A stretch of DNA of 64,000 bases, taken from Symbiodinium sp. CCMP2592. Lineage: Eukaryota > Sar > Dinophyceae > Suessiales > Symbiodiniaceae. Under the pieces are notes generated by a model, which was not told the origin of the DNA, did not search any database, and worked only from the letters and a program-made list of their open reading frames with translations. Location: positions 75,001-139,000 of the forward strand of contig CAJNDT010002802.1 in NCBI GenBank assembly GCA_905221615.1, given 5' to 3'. The position numbers and the translations under genes are program-made. Shown piece after piece: positions 20,416 through 29,424 of this stretch (within the stretch, counting starts at the first letter, position 1; each line of letters begins with the position of its first letter).

Positions 20416-21423
20416 TCAGATCGTCGAGCTGGTAATCCACGATGACATGAAGCCCGACTTAACCAAAGCGCGGCGATCCTCATTGCACAAGCGCTGAGGC
20501 GAGTCGATGTGATAGGCCAGGAGTAGCAAGCGATCACCACTCCACGGAAGCGTTGCATGAAGCTCGCGAGGAGGGAAAGAGATGGCCTCCCGAGCGGACA
20601 GGATGTGCCCACGTGGACCTGCATTGGAAAGCCTCATCATGCCCGCGTTGTCGCCAAGGAAGAGCTCGCCACCCTCATACACCGAACACGGTAGGGCAAG
20701 ATTTAGGCTGGATTCCAGGTTGTGCATATCCTTGTGAGGCGGGGCCGCTGTGTTCATGGTAAGCGTTATTGTGGTGAACTCATGCTCGTCGTTCCAGGTC
20801 CTGACAATGGCCGTGAGTGCCCTCGTAACCCATGGAAAGCGCGACATCCATACAGTTAGACCTGACATGGGCCCCCTGATCCAGGCACCCACCGTGAAGC
20901 GCTTGGGATCCTGAGTGGTCGAGCACATGTCCTCATTGATCTCCCAACGCATGTTTTTGTCCCGCGGAAGTAGAGAAACAAGTCGCTGTAGTTGGCACCA
21001 GCGAGCCTGACCATGTAGTAGGAACGAGTGAGCAAGGGCGTCGGCACGAGAGTCAGGAGGCGGAAGATCAGCAACATCAGCACCTCGAAGTAAGTAGATG
21101 TGCTGTGAGGCGAACTCGAACTTGAGATCGAGCTCGAACGCCATGATCGGCCTAGACCCTGCAAAGTAGTCACCATTGTGGACATGTTCCAAGGCAGGCT
21201 GTATCGACGGCACCCCACCAGATGGCTTCACCTCAAGCTGATCAGCACAATCCTCTTCAGCCATATCGTCCAGGAGAGACATAACCTCTACCCCCTCAGA
21301 GCCCTGGGCACAAAGTAGGCGCCGACGCTTGACCATCAAGGGATCGTAGCACTGCCGCTGAGGTAGTGTCAGTACAGGGTACCAGGCAAAGTCAGACCTA
21401 GAGCTAGAGCCCAGCCTGGTCAT
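20416..21423 (-). CDS. 2-oxoglutarate/Fe(II)-dependent oxygenase-like protein of the LINE
   Basis: 335 residues from the first ATG at 21423; the open frame reaches a few codons further upstream. The C-terminal half carries the marks of a double-stranded beta-helix dioxygenase: H-K-D (H230, D232), E-G-G-E-L-F-L-G at about 250-257, E-L-H-A-T-L-P-W with distal H289, and S-G-D-R with R298 as probable 2-oxoglutarate anchor, followed by a hydrophobic strand. All putative metal ligands are present, so it may be active; the substrate is unknown. In such enzymes this fold hydroxylates or demethylates proteins, nucleic acids or small molecules. The N-terminal 150 residues are not recognised. It lies last in the element, and the hydrophobic frame that ends at 21404 overlaps its start by 20 nt. 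Confidence 0.65.
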   Translation of the reverse strand: MTRLGSSSRSDFAWYPVLTLPQRQCYDPLMVKRRRLLCAQGSEGVEVMSLLDDMAEEDCADQLEVKPSGGVPSIQPALEHVHNGDYFAGSRPIMAFELDLKFEFASQHIYLLRGADVADLPPPDSRADALAHSFLLHGQARWCQLQRLVSLLPRDKNMRWEINEDMCSTTQDPKRFTVGAWIRGPMSGLTVWMSRFPWVTRALTAIVRTWNDEHEFTTITLTMNTAAPPHKDMHNLESSLNLALPCSVYEGGELFLGDNAGMMRLSNAGPRGHILSAREAISFPPRELHATLPWSGDRLLLLAYHIDSPQRLCNEDRRALVKSGFMSSWITSSTI

Positions 21424-21712
21424 GTAGCTCAACCGATGCACATACTAGCCCTGCCAGTCGCACATCACTCAGGCACAAGAGTCTCAGCAACGCACTTGAG
21501 AGCGCAGCCACTGAACCCCGAATCAAGAAGCGAGGTGCATACCACGTCCAGCGCCATTCTTTTCCAGCAGGACTGCTAGGCCGCCGCATTGACGCTCCCT
21601 GCACAATGACGAGGGCGGCACAGCCAACCTCCATGATCAGCACGCGCCACAGCTTGTAGCTGGCACGGCACAAAATCAAAGCAAGATCGTGAGCTAGCGA
21701 TCGCTGACCATA
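21404..21712 (-). CDS. Open frame continuing past the stop of the second LINE ORF
   Basis: After the TGA at 21713-21715 the same frame stays open for about 102 codons (Y-G-Q-R-S-L-A-H-D-L-A-L-I-L, then an ATG at 21634 and a Leu/Ala-rich segment). It ends 20 nt inside the oxygenase-like ORF. It could be a degraded extension of the second ORF, a readthrough product, or chance. No domain is recognised. Confidence 0.3.
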   Translation of the reverse strand, partial: YGQRSLAHDLALILCRASYKLWRVLIMEVGCAALVIVQGASMRRPSSPAGKEWRWTWYAPRFLIRGSVAALSSALLRLLCLSDVRLAGLVCASVELHDQAGL

Positions 21713-22822
21713 TCAGGCCTCCGAGACGGCCACGGCCAATGCTGAGCGCGCAAAGCGATCCACTTTAAGCTGCATCGCGAGCAAATGAAAGGCGGAGCTA
21801 TGACAAAGCAGGCGAAGCGAATCACGAAGCTCCGCCGGCCCTTCTCCATGTTGCCCTGTCTGCACCAAGAAGACAAGAGAGTCTCCCCGCATTTCTTCAG
21901 CCATGGGACGTGTGGGATGAAAGCGAGCAACTGCAAACTCACGAGGGCAAAGCTTAGCAATGGCATCCACGTGTGCCAGCACCTCAGACTGCGAGAGCGG
22001 TGGCTTTGTAGTGTCCACCTGGTGCTTATTGTTCGCTGCATCCCAACGAAGAAATGACCATGTAAGCGATGGGGTCCGCGACAGCCAGCCAAGTTTCTCC
22101 ATCTTAGCCAAGGTTTCCTCCTTATCCACCACCTCCTCAAGACGTGTCTTGAACTCCTTGAACAAGCAGTAAAGCAACGCCGCTCTCATCGGTCGATCAA
22201 GCTTGTTTGGCTCTTTTTGTTTGATCTGCCTCCAAGAGTTCGCCGCCGCATACAGCATGGGGACCACGGACGACGGAACATTCAACTTCATGTGCATGAC
22301 AAACGAAGATTCCACCTTCATCAGATTAATGGCATCCTCATGCCGCACAAGTAGGCGCTGCATGAGCTCCACCGTGTGCCGCAAGCCCCGAAGCTCAAAC
22401 GATGGGGCTGCTGTCCACGCACGTTCATCACCGCCATGTTCACGGGAGCTCCAGCCATCACCACCACCGCCACCACCACCGCCACCACCCCCTCCATGAC
22501 TACCCCAACGCGGAGCATAGCCACCAGGTCCTCTCTGCCAATCTGAGCCTCCACGGCGCTTGTACCCGGAGAACGGCGCCGCTCCCTTGCCGCTACCGCC
22601 ACCACGACTCGGAGCCCCACGCCCATCAGCGCCACCCTTGGCCTCATTGGCCGCTGTCCGTGCCGCTTTGGCTTCACGCTCCACAGCTACATCTTCCGGA
22701 GCACCGGACGGCGCACTGTTTGCGCCAGGAGCCTGATCCACGCTCGCATTGGCTCCCTTGGGCCAATACTGCTGATAAAAGCCCCATTCTTCATCATTGC
22801 CGAGCATGTCTGCATCGGCCAT
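21713..22822 (-). CDS. Gly/Arg-rich, Gag/ORF1-like protein of the LINE
   Basis: 369 residues from the ATG at 22822, 22 nt after the stop of the polyprotein. Residues about 10-140 are low-complexity, with W-G-F-Y-Q-Q-Y-W-P-K-G near the start, Arg/Gly repeats and a 12-Gly run at about 110-121, as in RNA-binding regions. The rest is a folded-looking helical domain (L-L-V-R-H-E-D-A-I-N, L-T-W-S-F-L-R-W-D, V-A-R-F-H-P-T-R-P-M). I recall similar proteins as a recurrent dinoflagellate family, but this is from memory, not a search. A nucleic-acid chaperone or RNP protein is the likely role. It lies downstream of the RT ORF, the reverse of the usual LINE ORF1-ORF2 order. Confidence 0.6.
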   Translation of the reverse strand: MADADMLGNDEEWGFYQQYWPKGANASVDQAPGANSAPSGAPEDVAVEREAKAARTAANEAKGGADGRGAPSRGGGSGKGAAPFSGYKRRGGSDWQRGPGGYAPRWGSHGGGGGGGGGGGGDGWSSREHGGDERAWTAAPSFELRGLRHTVELMQRLLVRHEDAINLMKVESSFVMHMKLNVPSSVVPMLYAAANSWRQIKQKEPNKLDRPMRAALLYCLFKEFKTRLEEVVDKEETLAKMEKLGWLSRTPSLTWSFLRWDAANNKHQVDTTKPPLSQSEVLAHVDAIAKLCPREFAVARFHPTRPMAEEMRGDSLVFLVQTGQHGEGPAELRDSLRLLCHSSAFHLLAMQLKVDRFARSALAVAVSEA

Positions 22823-22844
22823 TGTGCGAAGAGGCCGGCGCCTG

Positions 22845-25800
22845 CTAGCAGGCAGGCTCGTCAATCAGTTCGATCGGGCCCGCGTCAGACTCCACGTCTG
22901 CTCGAGCCGGGACGAGTAGCGCAAGGTACACTCGCCGCTGCAGATCCAGCGTGAACTCAACCCGCACCGAAGCAGAGCTATCATCAGCATGCCACCAGCT
23001 GGAGTCCATTCTGAGCACCGCGCGATAGTGACCACAGTCCAGGGTTTCACCCTGATGTTCGATCAGAGCCGCGACCTGGAAGTCATGCCACCGTACGGCT
23101 ACTCCTTCGGTGAACACCGGCACTTGTACACAGTCCGAGGGAGCAACCGGCGTATGCACTTTATGACCATCACCACACCGCTCAATTTGAAGAATCAGCA
23201 AGCTGGGAACCTCAATCAAGGCATGGCGAAACTCCTGTGCAAACCACTGGCTGATGAGATCCTGTAGGGGACTTGCCACAAGACCAATGGGGATCGCAAT
23301 GGGATGAACGCCACGCTGAGGAGTTCGAACTTGGTCGAAACGCTGATATCGGGCTTCCCACCGAGCCAAGCTGAATCCCAATCCGCGAAGAAGAACTGAG
23401 GCAAACTCAGAAGCATCGTGTTGCCTGCCATCAAAGGACCACCTTCTCAGAACGGAGCGAACTATGAGTTGTCCACTAAGAGCCAGCGCTTGATTGCGAG
23501 AGACCGCCTGCTCCGCCAGCCGATAGAAGCCCTGAATGGCATTTCCCAGCCCGTCGGCACCCTGCATGGCAAAGAGCAAAGCGTGAATCACAGCATTCAT
23601 GAAGCAGAGGTTGCCACCGTTGCTTAGCCGAAGCCTAAGCAGCCAGCCGGACTCCAGGACCGGAGAGGGGCCCACCACGACTCCAGATGGCACCTGCAAT
23701 GTAGAAGTGGCTACCGCAACTTTCGGTGGCCGCATAGTCGATGCCGAGGAAGAGGCAGCCTTGAGACCCGGACCAAAAGCCCGACCGATCGGGGTGGAGC
23801 CAACCTCGAACAACTGATACTGCGGAGTGCTCTGCCATTGTTTTGCTGCGGGGCCTTTGATGGAAATCGAGTCGACCATCCCCAGACCACGGAGCTGCCG
23901 CACTGCCAGAAGCTGGAACAAAGCAGAGCATTTGCCACTATGATCCAATTCATTTTTGGCCCGACTACCACAGAATCGACACGGCACAACAAAGACCGCA
24001 GACAGACTTCGAGCCTCCGCCGTTGCCACCACTTTCACTTTCCTGTACTGCTCAGGATGAGACTGCCGCCAATGTGCCTTGATTTTTCCCGCCTCCTTGA
24101 CCCACTGTCGGCAAAGTGCACAGCGAGTAGCCAACACACGAAGTCGAGAGCCTCCGGCGCCAAGCTGTGCGGGGGCAACCCTGAGAGCATCCGCAATCTG
24201 GCATGTGACCGTCTCCTGCCCTTGAGCGCCAGCTGGTGGTACAGGAGGAGAGACGATTTCCTCCTCGCGAATGCGCTCCAGCATTTGGTCTTCTGTCAAA
24301 CCCTCAGCCAAGAAGGACTTCACCCTAAAGCAAGTGCCTGTTGTGATGTGACGCTCCAGCGATCGCCAATCAAAAAGCCGACCCTGACAAAATCGACAAA
24401 ATGGCAATCCAAATAGGGAGTGAACATCTTTGCGAAAAGATAATTTGGCCTGAGTGTTGATCTCGGGATGCCGGTGCATGATATGCATCTGCACGCTGGC
24501 TTCAGAGTCAAAGTACACCCCACACACCGGGCACGCACTGCTCAGGGCCACGACCAATGGCTCCAAGGAAGAGCCCACCCCCACCAGGGGCACCTCCAGA
24601 ACACGATCCAATTGGTCCAATACCTCAACGGCACGTGCTAACTCTGGGGCCTTGAGCTCAGCACTGCGACCACAATCGGCACGAATGGAGTCCACCTTCC
24701 GAGCAAGCTGATCACGAAGCGCCACCGCTGGAGTAAACTCAGCTCGAGTCAGCACCTGCACATTGCTCACCCCCTCCTCGTAGATGCGAAGAATCTTCCG
24801 GTAGTGACCTGCCAGGACGGAGACGCACCCCTTATAGACAGGCATCGTCACGCCCACAAAGACCAAGGAGTATGCAAGACACGGCCACACTGTTGCCTGA
24901 TAAAGGCGAGCACGCTGACGCTGCGTGAGCGCTCCGCGCGTGCGCAGAACCCGACCAAGCTCCTGGAATCTCTGCTGCGCGACCTGTGCTCGAGCAGCGA
25001 AAGTCTGTTGCTCAAAGCTATCGTAGGACAGCACCGCGCCCAAGTATGGCATAGTGGCTGCTGTAGGAATCCAGTAATCCTGAGAACCAGACCTAATGCG
25101 CACATGCTGACCTCCGTCACGCCATACCAAAATGGACCGGCATGCCCTGGCAACCGCACTACCACGAAGCCTCAACACAATCAAGCTCTTCTGGAAGTTG
25201 ATCGACATGCCTAGCGATCCCAGAGTGTCGATCAGCAGCCTGATCTCGTCCAGCGCCAATCGAAAGCCTGCAACATCTCGCAAAAGCCAGTGTGCATGAA
25301 GATCATCCGCGAAAAGACTGTAGCGATCATCACGCAGCCGCCGGCCTTTTTCCCGGAGAGCCTCGCCAAGCCTTCTATGCATTCTCGCAGTCCAGGCAGC
25401 AAAAATAATGGGGGCAATGGGACACCCCTGCCTCAGCCCTCGAGTCATGCGTACTGCCTCCGAGGCCCCACCATGCTGAACAAAGCACCTGGTTTGGGCA
25501 TGCACACCAACCAGAAGGACAGCGATGGCCTCGCCGACACCCGCCTCGAGCAAGCTAGCCAAGATCTCCGAGTGGGGCACCGCGTCAAAGGCCTTCCGCA
25601 AATCCAAGCTTATCATAAGCCCTCCAATTAAAGGCTCAGTCGCTTCACCAAGTAGTTTGGAAGTGTGGTCATGCTGATGCTGTTTAAGCAAGGTACGAAC
25701 AGCACTGCAATGGAGTGTAGCACGAAGAAGCGGGTCAGCAGTAGAGGTACCCGGGCGATAAGCATATTGAGGCGTGGACCGCATACTGGAAAGTATGACC

Positions 25801-27905
25801 GAAGAGATCTCGTTCCGCAGGACAATGAGAAAAGCCTTCGCGTCCACGGGCATTAAGCCGATACTTCGCAGGTTCTCCGGACTACTAGGGGTTTTGCCGG
25901 CCTTGGCCAGCCACGCTAGCTGCACCCATGACCAATCTGATGGAATGTGCGGCTGATCACCACACAGTGAAGCCTGTGCAATCTCTGACAACCGGTGGGC
26001 CGCCTCTGCACAACCATTCTTCCAGGCCTGCACCTGGGGCTCTCCATTAGGCACCGCCTTGCCGGATCGCATAGAAAGGAGTGCAGCTTGCCAAGCTTCC
26101 GGTCTGAAGATCTGTGGTGCAATTGGCTGCAACTGGACCGAACATATGTGCTCTGGACTCCGAGCCTTGAATAACTCCGCGGCATATACCGCTAGCATCT
26201 TGCACTCCGCCCTGGGATGCATGACGTTTCCATCCGCATCACGCAGCCGAATAGAGCGTCTAGCTTTGCGAGGAGACAACCACCGAACACACTGAAAAAG
26301 CCCCTTACTATCCCCCTTTCTCGCAGCGGACTCTGCAAGTTCAAGAATGTCAAGGAGCTGCTGCCGCCTTCGAGCGCGCGCCAGAGCGCGAAGCTCCCGA
26401 TGCCTTCGTCGGAGCTGAAGAAAGAGCCGAAGTCTGTGAAAGGCATCCCTCATGGTGCGGACGCGCTGTGCCGCTAGCTGTTTCCTAGCCTCCCAGAAGT
26501 GAACAATTTCACCATCAAGCCCTCGTAGACCCGGCTTCTGAACTGAAGGTACTGATACTGGATTCTGGGCTTGAATGTCGCGCCTCAAATCAGCGATGGC
26601 AGGCAACTCCCTGTGCAAGGGTTCACTGCAGCCACGAGCCCCACGACTCAACCGCCATGGAGTCCACCGCAGAGGAATCATTGCCTGTAGGAGCAGGTGA
26701 CCAGATGATCTCCAGCCCGCAATCGGAGCAACTTTGGGCACACAACGCTTGGCAGCCGAGTCAGCAAGAACTGACCGAACCAAAATGAAATCAATCTGCG
26801 ATTTGCCCTTACTGTGGAAAAAGGTATGGCTCTGGGATTTGCGGCCCCAAGTGTTAAGGGCACATAACTGATGCTTCTGAAGTAACCCCGTGAGCCACTT
26901 ACGCTCAGAAACAACTTCAGCAGTTTGATTGTGCGGCAGCACACCACCACCCGTACACGGTGGAGACTTCTCCAGACCAGAATTCAGATCTCCCGCAACA
27001 ATGATAGAGGATCGCGTAGGCAAGGAGCGCAATGCCGTGTCCAGTTTATCCCACAGACCCCAACGCAACTGAAGAACCCTTGCAAGCTCAGCAGAACCAA
27101 AGGGAAGAGTATGCTGATACACGCCCAAGATGTCGAGATGTTGCCCTTGCGCAAAACACCGCGCCTGAAGAAGCCGCCCCGGAACCAACTCTTGCCATCG
27201 CAGTGTGTCCCGCGAGCAGAAGTCCTCCCTGATCCCGAGCATAACGCCACCAGAGCGAGGTTTGGCACACGGGCTGCCCACAAACGTCCAACCGTCTTCG
27301 CTCCACTCTTGAAGATTCGATCGATGCGTTTCTTGGAGAAGCAGAATATGAACTTCCGGATGCTGTCTGAGATATAGCTTGATCTCTGCGAATAAGAGCT
27401 CCGACAGACCCCCACAGTTCCATGACAATACTCCGACTCTCTGCTTCAGGGTTTCCCTAGTTGGCCGCATACCTGCTCCAGACGACAAGGAGGCGCTAAA
27501 CAGCTGCTTTCCTTTGTAGTTCGAGGTGCCCTGGCGCTCCGCTCGGGCAATGGCACGCTTCAATGACCTCTTCTTGATTCTCGATGAATGAATGTCAACC
27601 ACATTGATAGAGCCGGCCTTAAATCCCCTCTCGTTTGCCACCGAGGCCGAGGCCAAGGTAGCTCCAGACACCCCAAGGGGAGGCATGTCAACCCTCGCGC
27701 CGAGAGACACATCTTCACCTTGACTGCCCACACATCGGGTCTCTCCCCGGAGTTGGGACCGGGACGAGCGCGCACCGCCAAGAAGCTTGTTCTTCGGCCG
27801 TACATGCGCATGCTCCACGTGGGTGGCACTGCGTTGCGTAAACTCATCATGCTCCACTGCAGGACACGTTCCAAGACCCTGGAAAATCTGTATCTGAACA
27901 CCCAT
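22845..27905 (-). CDS. LINE polyprotein: APE endonuclease, reverse transcriptase, zinc fingers, C-terminal USP-like protease
   Basis: 1686 residues from the first ATG at 27905 (the frame is open about 30 codons further upstream). Endonuclease at about 155-415: S-W-N-C-G-G with N163, Q-E-T with E192, G-D-L-N with D306/N308, I-D-F with D372, and S-G-H (401-403) where S-D-H is usual. Reverse transcriptase at about 670-1030: L-D-L-R-K-A-F-D (D768), R-Q-G-C-P-I-A-P, and F-A-D-D at 865-868, so the catalytic aspartates are intact. Four CC-H-H/C fingers follow: C1125/C1128/H1141/H1146, C1170/C1173/H1186/C1192, C1262/C1265/H1278/H1283 and C1309/C1312/H1322/C1326. Residues about 1420-1665 resemble a ubiquitin-specific protease: G-G-N-L-C-F-M-N (C1434), R-Q-H-D-A-S-E-F, G-H-Y (H1626) and W-W-H-A-D-D (D1641). 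Cleavage of cellular ubiquitin or self-processing is inference. Confidence 0.9.
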   Translation of the reverse strand: MGVQIQIFQGLGTCPAVEHDEFTQRSATHVEHAHVRPKNKLLGGARSSRSQLRGETRCVGSQGEDVSLGARVDMPPLGVSGATLASASVANERGFKAGSINVVDIHSSRIKKRSLKRAIARAERQGTSNYKGKQLFSASLSSGAGMRPTRETLKQRVGVLSWNCGGLSELLFAEIKLYLRQHPEVHILLLQETHRSNLQEWSEDGWTFVGSPCAKPRSGGVMLGIREDFCSRDTLRWQELVPGRLLQARCFAQGQHLDILGVYQHTLPFGSAELARVLQLRWGLWDKLDTALRSLPTRSSIIVAGDLNSGLEKSPPCTGGGVLPHNQTAEVVSERKWLTGLLQKHQLCALNTWGRKSQSHTFFHSKGKSQIDFILVRSVLADSAAKRCVPKVAPIAGWRSSGHLLLQAMIPLRWTPWRLSRGARGCSEPLHRELPAIADLRRDIQAQNPVSVPSVQKPGLRGLDGEIVHFWEARKQLAAQRVRTMRDAFHRLRLFLQLRRRHRELRALARARRRQQLLDILELAESAARKGDSKGLFQCVRWLSPRKARRSIRLRDADGNVMHPRAECKMLAVYAAELFKARSPEHICSVQLQPIAPQIFRPEAWQAALLSMRSGKAVPNGEPQVQAWKNGCAEAAHRLSEIAQASLCGDQPHIPSDWSWVQLAWLAKAGKTPSSPENLRSIGLMPVDAKAFLIVLRNEISSVILSSMRSTPQYAYRPGTSTADPLLRATLHCSAVRTLLKQHQHDHTSKLLGEATEPLIGGLMISLDLRKAFDAVPHSEILASLLEAGVGEAIAVLLVGVHAQTRCFVQHGGASEAVRMTRGLRQGCPIAPIIFAAWTARMHRRLGEALREKGRRLRDDRYSLFADDLHAHWLLRDVAGFRLALDEIRLLIDTLGSLGMSINFQKSLIVLRLRGSAVARACRSILVWRDGGQHVRIRSGSQDYWIPTAATMPYLGAVLSYDSFEQQTFAARAQVAQQRFQELGRVLRTRGALTQRQRARLYQATVWPCLAYSLVFVGVTMPVYKGCVSVLAGHYRKILRIYEEGVSNVQVLTRAEFTPAVALRDQLARKVDSIRADCGRSAELKAPELARAVEVLDQLDRVLEVPLVGVGSSLEPLVVALSSACPVCGVYFDSEASVQMHIMHRHPEINTQAKLSFRKDVHSLFGLPFCRFCQGRLFDWRSLERHITTGTCFRVKSFLAEGLTEDQMLERIREEEIVSPPVPPAGAQGQETVTCQIADALRVAPAQLGAGGSRLRVLATRCALCRQWVKEAGKIKAHWRQSHPEQYRKVKVVATAEARSLSAVFVVPCRFCGSRAKNELDHSGKCSALFQLLAVRQLRGLGMVDSISIKGPAAKQWQSTPQYQLFEVGSTPIGRAFGPGLKAASSSASTMRPPKVAVATSTLQVPSGVVVGPSPVLESGWLLRLRLSNGGNLCFMNAVIHALLFAMQGADGLGNAIQGFYRLAEQAVSRNQALALSGQLIVRSVLRRWSFDGRQHDASEFASVLLRGLGFSLARWEARYQRFDQVRTPQRGVHPIAIPIGLVASPLQDLISQWFAQEFRHALIEVPSLLILQIERCGDGHKVHTPVAPSDCVQVPVFTEGVAVRWHDFQVAALIEHQGETLDCGHYRAVLRMDSSWWHADDSSASVRVEFTLDLQRRVYLALLVPARADVESDAGPIELIDEPAC

Positions 27906-28170
27906 CCGAAGAAAACGATTGGACCAAGTCTGGCCGATTCCTGACGCAGTAAGCTCGAAAGGCAAGCTCACAGTCGCGCGGAAAGAGTTCTGCAACGTCC
28001 AGCACTATATCAGCTTCGCTAGCCGAGCACCAGAATGAATGCAAAAGTGCCAGCACGTAATGTCGACTCGGATGATGAAGAGAGTCCCAGAAATGAGTTT
28101 CCAGAAGGATGTCTATAGCTGCTGCTTTAAGACGCCAGCAACAGGAAGAGGTGCAGCAGTGAACTTCCAT
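27847..28170 (-). CDS. Short ORF overlapping the start of the LINE polyprotein
   Basis: 107 codons from an ATG at 28170, ending 59 nt inside the polyprotein in another frame. The sequence is helical and acidic in part (D-I-V-L-D-V-A-E-L-F-P-R-D). A +1 shift in the overlap would join it to the polyprotein, because the polyprotein frame is already open there. It could also be a leader ORF or chance. Confidence 0.3.
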   Translation of the reverse strand: MEVHCCTSSCCWRLKAAAIDILLETHFWDSLHHPSRHYVLALLHSFWCSASEADIVLDVAELFPRDCELAFRAYCVRNRPDLVQSFSSDGCSDTDFPGSWNVSCSGA

Positions 28171-28206
28171 GAGACCACCCTACAGTTTTGAGCCGCTCGT
28201 GGCGCT

Positions 28207-28560
28207 TACCACTACCACTACCACTACCACTACCACTACCACTACCACTACTGCTACTACTACTACTACGACGACGATGACCACCACCACGACGACGACA
28301 GCGACAGCGACAATGACAACGACAACGGCAACGACGACAACAAGCACTACTGCTGCTGCTACCACCACCAACAACAACACCACCACCTCCGCCACCACCA
28401 CCACCACCACGACTACCACTACTACTACTACTACTACCACCACCACCACCACCACCACTACTACCACCACCACCACCAGCACCACCACTACTATATACTG
28501 GTACTACTACTACGACGACGACGACGAGCACCACGACCACAAACCACGACTACCCCGACG
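28207..28560. repeat. (ACC/ACT/ACG)n trinucleotide tract on the 5' side of the LINE
   Basis: About 350 bp of ACC, ACT, ACG and AAC triplets, all in one register. Translations as poly-Thr or poly-Val/Gly/Ser are artefacts of the triplet period. Confidence 0.9.
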
Positions 28561-29062
28561 ATGCTGACTAAAACAACTACGACAGCGAAGATCGCGAAGC
28601 TCGAAGCACTAAAAACGACAAACCCACCCAAGCTTCAGACTCTCAACCTGTCTCTCACATGGCTTCTCTTGCGCACCCTGCTGTGCACGGCGCGGTGGCG
28701 ACTTTCGCCGTCCAAGCACCGGCCGACGCTCGGTCGTCGTCCAGCCTTTGGGGCGTTTGGGGGTCTAGGGCTTAGGGCTTAGGGTTTCAGGGGTCTGGGT
28801 TTCGGGGTTTCAGGGGTCTAGGGTTCAGGGTTTGGGGTTGGGGTTTTTGGGGATTTGGGATTTCAGTGCAGGGGTTGAGCTTGCAATTTGGAGGGTTTCC
28901 GACCAAAGGAAAAATCCACAACTCCCGACATCCCTTGACCCTACAGGGCCGAAAGCCCAAACCTTGGGCCCGAAATCCCGGTATCTCCAGCAGTGCTCGG
29001 GAGAACCTGGGTGTATGGACTCTAGAAAGGGTTTCGGAATCAGAGGGATTGGGGCGGCGGTC
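28561..29062. other. No gene seen
   Basis: G-rich telomere-like variants lie at about 28765-28865 (TTTAGGG, TTTCGGG, TTCAGGG). The rest is unremarkable. Confidence 0.55.
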
Positions 29063-29169
29063 TAATGTAGGAACCTGATTAAGAAACCCTGAGCCTATAA
29101 CCCCAAAATGGTAGGATTCATTTAAGGAGCCCTCATAAAGGCCCAAGGTTTCTTTATCAGGTTCCTACA
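29063..29169. mobile_element. Family F inverted-repeat element
   Basis: Left arm AATGTAGGAACCTGATTAAG, right arm TTTCTTTATCAGGTTCCTAC. The centre contains GCCTATAACCCCAAAATGG. Second copy at 32760-32869. Confidence 0.8.
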
Positions 29170-29424
29170 CTGGCCTTCCCTGAGCCCTGCACTGAAAGCA
29201 ACCCCAAAACCTAAACTAAACTCTCACGCCAAAACTGCAAGAGCCCCTAAACCCAATTCCCTGAACCCCCCCCCCCCCAAGTTGGCAGCCTTCGCCATCC
29301 GTCGTCACCTCACAGCAGCTCAGGAAGTGAGATTTACGGGTTTCCCAGCTTCGACGAACTCAGCACTCAAGTGCGAAAGGACGTCTGATGTCTTGGGGTT
29401 TGGAGGCCTCAAAAAGGTGGGCTG

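Larger units (their letters stand above)
19941..28206 (-). mobile_element. LINE-type non-LTR retrotransposon with three main ORFs
   Basis: The order along the minus strand is: a short leader with a small ORF (28170-27847), an endonuclease/RT/zinc-finger/USP polyprotein (27905-22845), a Gly/Arg-rich protein (22822-21713), and a 2OG-oxygenase-like protein (21423-20416), then about 475 nt of 3' region. The main ORF is unbroken over 5 kb, which suggests recent insertion or continued selection. No poly(A) tail is seen. The two ends lie in (ACC/ACT)n tracts, so exact element limits are inferred. The spacing of 22 nt between the first two large ORFs suggests translation by reinitiation from one transcript. 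Confidence 0.75.

Noticed and set aside
19983-20435. 150-codon plus-strand frame beside the LINE
   Set aside because: It lies antisense to the LINE 3' region and has no recognisable domain.
21694-22140. 148-codon minus-strand frame rich in Trp/Arg
   Set aside because: It is an out-of-frame reading of the Gly/Arg-rich LINE protein, which has the better composition.
28127-28567. Poly-Thr, poly-Val and Gly/Ser frames
   Set aside because: Trinucleotide tract; no non-repeat coding sequence is attached.
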